In this document: one piece after another, positions 53,907 through 62,701 of the stretch | Layout: each line of letters starts with the position of its first letter | Numbering within the stretch: the first letter of the stretch is position 1 | Assembly (NCBI GenBank): GCA_027919835.1 | Contig: JANVFP010000005.1 | Span: 434,001-498,000, forward strand | Source: Lentinula raphanica | Lineage: Eukaryota; Basidiomycota; Agaricomycetes; Agaricales; Omphalotaceae | Length of the DNA stretch: 64,000 bases | Reading direction: 5' to 3' | The notes under the pieces: generated by a model | The model's database searches: none | Told to the model about the DNA's origin: nothing | The model's input: the letters and a program-made list of their open reading frames with translations, nothing else | Translations under genes and position numbers: made by a program

Positions 53907-55200
53907 TTACTTACTGGTCGAAGCCTCGTTGAGGAACAAGATAAACTCGCGAATCGCGTTCTGAAGGGGTTTGCCTGATTTCCATTGCTGAAACTTCTCG
54001 CCTTCAATAGTGCCGGAGCTCATGCTACACGAACGAACAAAAATGAGCTCTACTGACAGTAGAAGAAATTCGGCTAAAGACCTACGTGGCAAGGGTGAAT
54101 TGGTCTTCACCAGTCCCCGGCAGCGCTCCCATGAATAAAGTCAGGTACAAACCCGTGTGGGCACGGATCGCATCAAGGAGAGGTTGTATGAATTGGGTCA
54201 GACTAGCGCGGCATCTATGAAATTGAGTGAGCAACATGAGTATGAGGAGAATGAGTAAAACGTACAGAGCCTTTTCCGCTTCCGTGAGTTTGTCAACATC
54301 CTTGAGGCTAAACCCTTGACCGCTCAGCAACTTCTTGAATGCCGCATAACGCTCAGAGTGTGATTCAGCATTTTCCAACGCAATCTTGGTTTTAACCTCG
54401 TCGGTTTGAGCATCGTAAAGTTCCTTGGCGAGTTGGCATTGGAAGGCCATTCGCTGAGCCTTTGGTGGACGCTGGCCTTCGGTTTTTTCTTTGTAATATG
54501 CTTGAAAGGTCGCCTTGTAGTCTGGGTGTGACATAAAGTGCTTGTAATTCGGTTTCCATTGAGGGGCGCCCTTTGCTCCTTTGGACATCTCGTTGCTAAT
54601 GGCCGCAAAGGCCTTTCGACTTTCTTGCTGTACAGACCCCTGACTCTGACGGTGGATCCAGTTAGCCAGTTCCTAGAAAGTGGAGGTGTGAGCAAAAGGA
54701 TTTGAGCTTAGAGAATCACGTACCTTTTGCCCGTTTTTAACCGTTTGAGAGAGAAGTTCGTCTCGACGTGCTTCAAGCTCAGTTCGCTGTTCGACTGTCA
54801 ACGTGTCGTCGGCGTCGTTGTGGAGAATAGAAAACTCTGCGGGTTCTGAGCGTGTATGCCATGGATATTTTTCGAACCATTCGTGGGTAAGGCTGGCGAT
54901 CCACTGGCTCTTTTCACGTCGCAAGGTAAGAGAAAGATAACCCTTGATACGGGCTTGTAAAAACTCCAGATGTTCCCCTTGGAACTTCCCAGGATTGCCG
55001 CGCTTCTGTTTAGCTGCAGTCATAGTACGCGTCGTAGCCGCTGCACCATTAGAGGTTTGAGGAACAGTGACTGGTTGTGGAGAAGCTGGGTTGTTTTCAC
55101 GAAGGGAGGAGGATGGAGAAGACTGAGCCGGAGGAGGGTCTGAGGGAGGAGGGTCTGAGGGAGGAGGGTCTGAGGGAGGAGCGTCCGAGGAAGTTTCCAT
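53907..55200 (-). CDS. Basidiomycete-specific unknown protein carried by the KDZ element
   Basis: Four exons on the minus strand (55200-54724, 54672-54266, 54214-54086, 54024-53907) close in frame at 376 aa. The N-terminus has a DPPPS tandem repeat (SDPPPSDPPPSDPPP). The core begins KRGNPGKFQGEHLEFLQARI with a following Trp-rich part (SQWIASLTHEWFEKYPWHTR), continues KELANWIHRQSQGSV and MSHPDYKATFQAYYKEK, and ends LTLFMGALPGTGEDQFTLAT ... GKPLQNAIREFILFLNEAST. I know this pattern only as a family of unknown function recurring in mushroom genomes. The stop codon (TAA) is 8 bp from the palindromic element. The frame is fully intact in a cluster of broken genes, which suggests either youth or selection. 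Role unknown; it may be a KDZ cargo gene. Confidence 0.75.
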
Positions 55201-55249
55201 GGTAAAGGTAGCAGTGAGAGTGAGAGTAGAGAACGTACAGTAAGGATAA

Positions 55250-56955
55250 TGCCGATAACGAGGTATAAAGTCGGTTCTTAGTATAATGCCTTATGACAGG
55301 TCACTTAGCACGAACACAGAGTATGACTTCACGGATTCGTCAATCAAATTGTATTTATAGCGAGGTGTGGGGCGTTGTCAGAGATTCCGCACTATCTTAT
55401 ATCTCAAGTCGAACGCAGTCTTGTAAGATCTTTTAGATCAGCAATACTGGTCAGCAGAACGAAGTGACACGGATATACCAGTCGTAAGATCTGGACTAAG
55501 GGGTTTGTTTTGAACGGCTTCCGCTCGGATAAGGGTTTTTAGGCTCGGAAAGCAACGGGGTACCAGACGTTATGGTAGACCAATCGATTCCGCTCCCGGG
55601 TGAAGCAGTACTGATCACTATTCTCAGTAAAACCTCGAAGATCACGCAGATCACCAATCACTACGTGTCAACTTGAACAGAGCCACCAAAACTCTGCACG
55701 TTCACTTGGCACAACCTGAGACCAAGTCCTCTGTATCTCCGGAACGGAGTCTACCTTCAACTAGCAAGTGACAGACACCAAGTCAAACCACTCAAAAGTC
55801 GGGCTTATCGCGATGAAGTAACACACTTAATCTGCAAGGTCCGGTACGGCTTAGAAGCCTTTACTCCCACGTATGGATGAAAAGGATTACCAGTTCAGAG
55901 AGATCTGGGCGCGAAACTTATTTCATTGGTGCGGATACAGGTCTTTAAGTACACTACGAAAAGTCCAATACCCGTATTTGTCCTTGATCTAGTAGATCTA
56001 GCTATTTCTACGGATGGAGTCCGATAATATACACTTAAATAGTGAAATATGACTGAAACGATACAAACACGCAAGGAAATAGTAAAGAAAACCGAGAAAA
56101 AGATGAAACTTGTCCGTATTTCGTCGTACTTTCGCCAGATCTAGAAGACCAAGCAAGTTCCGACCATGGTCTGTGCGGCATCCACATGCTAGGGTGCCTA
56201 ACTCGTCAGAGTGGCTCCTGCCTGTGTTGCTCAAGTGTTTCCGACGAATTTGCTTCCGCGGAATAGTAGTGGTCTCCCCAAGTTAATGAGATAGACTCGT
56301 AACAGTGGTTGATCTCGCGGATCAGGTAGGTCTGGTCCGTAGCTTTCGAACGGTATGCATATAGCCTGGTGTTCTGGAGCGGACAACGAAGGTAAATGCT
56401 TCAGAAGTGTTTTCCGTAGGTTTCCGCGCGTTTCCGTGAGTGCTGGTCAAAGCTGTACCTAGCATACGCTATATCCCAGTTTAGAACTTGAACATATGCG
56501 TGTTTCCGCTGCGGGTTTCACCCGTACTGCCACGGAAATACTAGACCATCATGTTTCCGACGGTTTCCGCTACTTTGCGTAGGGTTTCCATATGGTAACT
56601 CGTCCGGATAGGCTCTCATCGTGTCTGATCTGCTAGATCAAGTGAAATTTCCGTCATCACAGCCAAGTACCAAACTCAGTTGTGCCGATCCGGCAGATCT
56701 TGATACTAAGTCGATATTCCCTTGGTGTGCTCGTACCAGTAGTCAGCATTCTTGAAGGATCCCCGACCAAGGGTGCGAGCAATAGCTCTAAGTGGATATT
56801 CATGGCTGATCCTGCCAAAGGATCTGTATCCTAGCTTATACTGATACAAGTTTGACTGCTAGTTCGGGCTCACTACAGTCCTTATTGATACTATGCAACG
56901 GTCTAAGTAGATCTTTTTGATCATTGCACGCCTGCGCGGAAAAACCGCGCAACAC
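55250..56955 (+). repeat. 1.7-kb repeat R-A (LTR-like)
   Basis: 1,706 bp, complete; the second copy R-B is split at 37877-38200 and 60152-61525. It ends CGCGCAACA; the left end TGCCG (GGTTG in R-B) suggests an original TGTTG...CAACA pair, as in an LTR. It is dense in TTTCCG words and in GATC/AGATCT palindromes. No coding frame and no matching 5-bp duplication were found at either copy. R-A keeps many CpG sites that R-B has lost. Confidence 0.75.
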
Positions 56956-57155
56956 CGAACACTCCTAAGGGGGTGCCGAACCCACGGCCGAGTACGTGGT
57001 ATCGTATCCTACGCCTAGAGTGTGCCGGTGCATTGCCGAGAGCCCACCTAACATTATTTGGGTGGTAGGACAAGGTACTATTCATTACGCATAACATGTG
57101 GGGACAGTTATCCACTTGTTATGCATTGATCTTACAGCTACAGCTGGTAGGATGA

Positions 57156-59317
57156 GTGGTCGAGGAACGTATTGACATGATCCTTCATTTCGAGAAAGGA
57201 AACAAGCATATCGTGTGTTGAGTTCCAGCGGGTGGACACGTCACGTAGGAGGGTACGATTAGCGAAATCAGTGCTCGACAGTTGCTCCCGCCATTTTGAA
57301 AGGAGCAACGTCGGTGAGTTGATGATTTTGTAGGCTATCTTGCGTGTCTAGAAGGGGGCAGGATGGTAGGAGCATTGAAGGAGGCAGGATGGTAGGAGCA
57401 TTGAAGGAATATGTCAGCAGGGGGAAAATGGGAGATGAGAAAAGACGGCGAGAATAGACCGCAGGTGGAAAGATAATGACAAGAATAGAATATTCTCGTA
57501 ACATAGCGGGAAGAAAAGGGGAGAGTCGGAGTATGGTGGGAATGCATGCACGAGGCCAACATACCTTGTACAACGCACTCTTTATTGGCTCAACGTCTCG
57601 GTGCCACTCTTCTCTCTCCTCCGCCGTCATCTCATCTAGGACTGCAACAAATCCTTCGACATCGTCCTTGTCTTGGTCTCCATTTTCTTCAATATCCTTC
57701 AACTCGGCATACAACTCTTCAAGCCCCATCTCATCAGGTGCAGCATGATCGTCGACTTCGGCTTCACCCTCGACGTTGGATGGCTTAGTTTTCGAGGGCT
57801 TGATGGGCTCAAAGGGACGAAGGATACCTTTTGCGGTCAGGTTTACCGTGTGGGCGAAGCAACGGATATGGGCCCTCCTCCCCAAAAACTTGGGCAACAA
57901 CTCCTCGAGTTCTTCGACCATCGCCGTATTCGCAGAAGCATTATCGCAGGTAATAGAGATGACCTACCAAGGTAAGTGAGCACCTGATGATCTCCAACAT
58001 TTTCTTTCTAACATACCTTTTCCTCTATTCCAAATTCCTTTAGTGTTCTTGCTACCGCCTCGGCCATGTTTTCGCCAGAATGGGAACACGGAAGCTCGAA
58101 GAAATCGAGGAGCTTAGTGATAAGCTCTTCTGTATCATCCTTACCTCTCCGGACCCAGCTGACCGTGATACTCATGCATGCATGATGATTAGGGGACGTC
58201 CAACAGTCAAGAGCCAAGGCCACTTTATATTCACACCTCTGTACATCATGGTAAGTAATCGTTTACATTGTTATAGGCCTCGTACTGACCTGCAACTCAT
58301 CGGCCAGCTTCTCTCTGGTTTTCCTGTACAGCTTCTTTACATCGCGTGCTACAGTCTTTTCACTCGGCACATAATGCTTTGGCCGCCCGTCTTTTTGGAG
58401 CCAACGATAGCAGCGGTCCTGCACCATTCGAAACGGCCGTGCATTTTCTGCCACCCAACGAGCAGTCACCACTCTACAACACTGGTCAGCATGAGAATAA
58501 GTGGGAAGGATATTCTGTGTACCGGATCGTTTCGTTTTCGGGCGGTCTCGTTGAGAAAGTTTTCGCCCAGCCCTTAGCTGTTTGCAACACCAAGGTGAGT
58601 GTTGACTGGCCTTTTTTTCCAGCTGTTCTAACAGCCTCTCGTGCTTTTTCCAGAGTCGAATCCTTCGCAGCGTTATAGGCATCCTCGCCCCAACATTTTT
58701 TAACATGGGTAGTCAAATTACCTGGAGACTTAAGGTAAGGTTTATACGGTCTCGATGCCCTCGTTTACTGACCAGTTGACCCTCTATCAGACGTGCTTAC
58801 TCCCTGGTTTATCCTCGTTGCACATTGACCGCATTTGAATACCAAGTACATCGGTTGGACCCCGTCACTTTTGAATACAATCTCTGGTTCTGCTTCGAAG
58901 AAGGCGTATACAGGTGACTTTCGGCGAGCGACATCCTTTCCTGGTTAAGGTGCGTTGGCTTGCCATTGTTATCTCAAGCAATTGTGACTCACTTAATTTC
59001 TTTATAGCTTCCTCTTTTTCAGCTTTCTTCTTTTCGGTCGTATCCTCCACCTCATCATCGTCATCGTCGCTACCTCTCCCTCCATTGCTATTATTTTCGT
59101 CGCCATCTTTACCATTGTCCTTCGTACTTCGATCCCCTGTGGACTCGGGTGTTGTTGGCCTACTTTCATCGTCTGCCAAAGCCTTGTTATATAACTATTA
59201 TCATTTTGTTCACTACGTACCGCTTTCATGTACTTGTGCCTTTTTCTTTTGGGCTTTCTGGGTCCTGGGTGCTTTTTTCGATGTTGACGTGGCCCCGTTT
59301 TTTCGTGCCCGCTTCAT
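57156..59317 (-). pseudogene. hAT transposase, N-terminal part
   Basis: The gene starts at ATG 59317 (MKRARKNGATSTSKKAPRTQ), with a basic then acidic low-complexity leader (GRGSDDDDDEVEDTTEKKK). A BED-type zinc finger follows (FKCGQCATRINQG ... NLTTHVKKCWG), then WVAENARPFRMVQDRCYRWL, MALALDCWTSPNHHACMSIT, LPCSHSGENMAEAVA, ITCDNASANTAMVEELEEL (catalytic Asp region) and IRCFAHTVNLTAKGILRPFE. It breaks in FLDHSSY at the left edge, where the KDZ-type element inserted, and resumes at 39907. At least six introns are implied. The coding sequence shows no obvious other frameshift, so the insertion is probably what silenced it. Confidence 0.82.
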
Positions 59318-59904
59318 TGTTAAAAGTTGATCACCGACAACTGTGTTTGGTAAAAATGTTGTTTGTATTAGAACTTTAATTTCAGTACACTACGTATTGC
59401 GACGTAAAACTGTCCAGAGCGCGTCAAATGAGTGTCGGGTTACATATCCGGTTGTCGGGTCTTCATATGAGAAACCAACCCGGCCCGACACAGCCACCCG
59501 ACCCGGAAACCGACTGTACCCGACATAACCGTGCCATTCACTAGTCCAGAGTCAGCGCCTTTAACCCCTTCACCATTCACATTTTCTTACATATGACATA
59601 TGTTAGACTATATTACTTCTTTTCTCCTAATAATTATAATAGGCAGTGGCTGTGACTCTAACACAAAAAATTATAATAGGCACATAGCCACTGAGAAAAG
59701 TCATGTGCAGAGTTAATAGTAGAAATACTCACGAGTACAGGAGAATACTCGCGAATAAAATGCACGAGTACTTGTCAATACATTTTGATGATCGTGACTC
59801 GAGTATACACTCGTACCATGAGTACACTCGTATAAATAAAACACTCAACTCGCGAGTCACGAGTACGAATAAACTCACGAGTACTTGTCAACACTTGCCA
59901 CTTG
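59318..59904. repeat. hAT right subterminal region
   Basis: Contains GTCGGGT/ACCCGAC repeats (59440-59525) that mirror those at 38610-38750, then an array of CGAGT/ACTCG words (59725-59890) like that at the left end. MITE M1 copy 3 follows. No gene is seen apart from the start codon at its left border. Confidence 0.65.
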
Positions 59905-60129
59905 CATCAGGAAAAGTACCCTTGACCTAGGTAACCCAGAGATACCCCCCAAAACCTAGGCTCTCCCAAAGCATCTAAAGAAATCTGAGGCAAACTCAGG
60001 CTTGCCCAGGCTTTTCCAGGCAAACTCAGGCTTGCTCAGGCTTTTTCAGGCAAATTCAAAGTTTTTAAACTGCTGAGGTTTTGGGTGGTATCTCTAGGCA
60101 GCCTAGGCACCAGGTCAGTTTTGCTGATG
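59905..60129. mobile_element. MITE family M1, copy 3 (diverged)
   Basis: 225 bp, starts CATCAGGAAAAGTACC and ends GTT...GCTGATG, with flanking TG on both sides (59903-59904, 60130-60131). Its inner part shares the motif (C)CCAGAGATACCCCCC with copies 1 and 2 and has the tandem word CAGGCTTGC(C/T)CAGGC. It interrupts the right terminal inverted repeat of the hAT element. Confidence 0.75.
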
Positions 60130-60151
60130 TGTGAACAGCTCTATGGCAGAC

Positions 60152-61525
60152 CAATTGATTCAGCTCCCAGGTGAAGCAGTACTGATCACTATTCTCAGTA
60201 AAACCTCAAAGATCATGCAGATCACCAATCACTATGTGTCAACTTGAACAGAGCCACCAAAACTCTGCATGTTCACTCGGCACAACCTGAGACCAAGTCC
60301 TCTGTATCTCTGGAATGGAGTCTACCTTCAACTAGCAAGTGACAGACACTAAGTCAAACCACTCAAAAGTCAGGCTTATTGCGATGAAGTAACACACTTA
60401 ATCTGCAAGGTCCAGTATGGCTTAGAAGCCTTTACTCCCATGTATGGATGAAAAGGATTACCAGTTCAGAGAGATCTGGGTGCAAAACTTCTTTCATTTG
60501 TGCAGATACAGGTCTTTAAGTACACTACAAAAAGTCCAATACCCGTATGATTGGTCCTTGATCTAGTAGATCTAGCTATTTTTACGGACGGAGTCCGATA
60601 ATATACACTTAAATAGTAAAATATGACTGAAACGATACAAACACGCAAGGAAATAGTAAAGAAAACAGAGAAAAAGATGAAACTTGTCCGTATTTTGTTG
60701 TACTTTTGCCAGATCTAGAAGACCAAGCAAGTTCAACCGACCATGGTCTGTGCGGCCTCCACATGCTAGGGTGCCTAACTCGTCAGAGTGGCTCCTGCCT
60801 GTGTTGCTCAAGTGTTTCCGACAAATTTACTTCCACAGAATAGTAGTGGTCTTCCCAAGTTAATGAGATGGACTTGTAACAGTGGTTGATCTCGTGGATC
60901 AGGTTGGTCTGGTCCGTAGCTTTCGAATGGTATGCATATAGCCTGGTGTTCTGGAGCAGACAACAAAGGCAAATGCTTCAGAAGTGTGGTTTCCACGCGT
61001 TTCCGTGAGTGCTGGTCAAAGCTGTACATAGCATACACTATATCCCAGTTTAGAACTTGAACATATGCGTGTTTCCGCTGCAGGTTTCGCCCGTACTGCC
61101 ACAGAAATGCTAGATCATCATGTTTCTGATGGTTTCCGCCACTTTGCGTAGGCTTTCCGTGTGTGGTAACTCGTCCGGATAGGTTCTCATCGTGTCTGAT
61201 CTGCTAGATCAAGTGAAATTTCCGTCATCACAGCCAAGTACCAAACTCAGTTGTGCCAATTCAGCAGATCTTGATACTAAGTCGATATTCCCTTGGTGTG
61301 CTTGTACCAGTAATCAGCATTCTTGAAGGATCCCCGACCAAGGGTGCGAGCAATAGCTCTAAGTGGATATTCATGGCTGGTCCTGCCAAAGGATCTGTAT
61401 CCTAGCTTATACTGATACAAGTTTGACTGCTAGTTTGGGCTCACTACAGTCCTTATTGATATCATGCAATGGTCTAAGTTGATCTTTTTGATCATTGCAC
61501 GCCTGCACGGAAAAACTGCGCAACA
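60152..61525 (+). repeat. Right part of 1.7-kb repeat R-B
   Basis: Continues the repeat interrupted at 38200 and matches R-A from 55585 to 56955. It ends TGCGCAACA. CpG sites of R-A are mostly TG or CA here, as in the left part. Confidence 0.85.
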
Positions 61526-61529
61526 GTGT

Positions 61530-62520
61530 ACTACTGGGTCTGCCCAGGGTTTGCTGAGTACACTGTGCCATGTATCCTGGAGGATGTTGAGTTGGTTAAG
61601 AAATGAGTAGTGAGTGACTTGAGACCAGTCAAGCGTAGGCCGTCCAATCGCAGCGGCGGCATTGTTGTATGATTCACAGCATTCCTGATAGCCACAGAGC
61701 AGCATTGAAGGGCTGCTGATATGTGTGTTTGCATCTTGTACCCTGTAAAAATGCTCAGTTTCCGTCAAAGCTGCAATGAAAATCATACCTGTGAATGACA
61801 AGTTCATCTTGTGGAGTTCCGACAACTGCATGACCACCAGCTTGTAAACATGCTCAAGTGCTCTCTGGTACTTTTGACTTTGGATGTACTGCAAAGTTTC
61901 AAGGTACTCCTTGTCAGTGGTCTGCCATTGTACAGGTATTCCCATTGCTTCTTCCATTTGCGGGACCTCAAAGAGCAACTTGTCACGTTTCTCACACAAA
62001 AATTTCCGTTTCATTTTGGCCTTCCGAATATCAGAAAGATTCTGATTGTAGGAGGCAGCTGCTGATAGAAGCTGATAATCCCCCGGGGTGTGGGAGCAAA
62101 AGTCGGTGAATGCATTGTTGCATGCAGCGCTAGGCACAACGTTACAATTTGAACTGTCAGGATGCATCATAGATTCACTTTACTTCCCTGTATCTCTGAA
62201 GCAACTCCACATATGTGACAGCATGAACGTCGTGTTCAGCTTCCTTCCCCATTTCTTTCATATGCGCAGCTTCATCCTTGAAGTATTCTTCCAAATCCTC
62301 AACCGTGAGGCCCTTTACTGCAAGATCTGCCTCCGACGCTTTGCCTTCATTGTTGAGTATCTCCATGGCTTGAATATAGTTGTTATGCAACATCGTCGCA
62401 AGGTTCTGATACTTATCAGTGTCCCATTGTCGGAGGAACATTATGATGAAAATTCGCCGTCGGTAGGGTGTCATATACACGGCGGCAGGGTCTTTTCGAC
62501 TTTTGGAAAATAGTCCGGAA
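61530..62520 (-). pseudogene. Second KDZ transposase, C-terminal remnant
   Basis: Minus-strand stretches match KDZ transposases: SRKDPAAVYMTPYRRRIF, FLRQWDTDKYQNLATMLHNN, HTPGDYQLLSAAASYNQNL, TDKEYLETLQYIQSQKYQRA, VVMQLSELHKMNLSFTG, then after an intron YKMQTHISAALQCCSVAIRN and SYNNAAAAIGRPTLDWSQVT. One base is missing between the last two (around 61680), shifting the frame. It stops in ILQDTW beside repeat R-B. Upstream coding sequence is cut off by the element at 62702. It is a different, more complete region of the protein than the fragment at 40224-42116, so it is an independent KDZ copy. Confidence 0.8.
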
Positions 62521-62701
62521 ATGTTTATGGAAAAAGAGGATTTCCGACAATTATTCAAGCTCTGGAAAACTGTCTTTTGAGGGGTTAGAAAAGAACTCGT
62601 AATTACAAAATTTTCATGTAATTTTCTGGGTTGATAAAAATCATGATAAATTCTCAATTTACGACTTTGTAACACAATCATTTCCAAGAACATATGCAAT
62701 C

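Larger units (their letters stand above)
39916..57147 (-). mobile_element. KDZ-type DNA transposon inserted in the hAT gene
   Basis: The 17,232-bp insert is bounded by inverted ends of about 85 bp (left CCTGTAGCTGTA..., right end reversed CCAGCTGTAGCTGTA...; both include TTATGCGTAATGAATAGTAC). It is flanked by TAGGATCA and TAGGATGA, an 8-bp duplication with one mismatch. Without later insertions (MITE 281 bp, chromovirus 8.7 kb, palindrome 3.05 kb) the core is about 5.2 kb. The core contains a KDZ transposase C-terminal fragment, an intact unknown gene (53907-55200) and repeat R-A. No transposase catalytic domain remains, so the copy is non-autonomous. KDZ (Kyakuja-Dileera-Zisupton) elements are abundant in mushrooms; the assignment rests on the fragment and the TSD length. 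Confidence 0.75.
38201..60143 (-). mobile_element. hAT transposon, interrupted by later insertions
   Basis: Left end TAGAGGTGCTCAC pairs with right end GTGAACAGCTCTA. The flanks are a perfect 8-bp duplication TGGCAGAC (38193-38200 and 60144-60151). The related repeat R-A at 55578 shows the uninterrupted target. The 21.9-kb span is mostly later insertions: the KDZ-type element (39916-57147) and MITE M1 copy 3 (59905-60129). Removing them leaves a hAT of about 4.5 kb with one transposase gene on the minus strand (59317 to 38829). Both ends carry dense CGAGT/ACTCG words and GGGTCGGGT-like subterminal repeats. Confidence 0.88.

Noticed and set aside
55250..56955. R-A as a solo LTR with target duplication
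   Set aside because: The 5 bp on each side do not match at R-A or R-B, so LTR status is left as a suggestion only.
39916..57147. TET/JBP-type gene as cargo of the KDZ element
   Set aside because: KDZ elements in mushrooms are known to associate with TET/JBP genes, so I looked; no HxD ... H dioxygenase motif is present. The only intact gene in the core is the unknown 376-aa protein.
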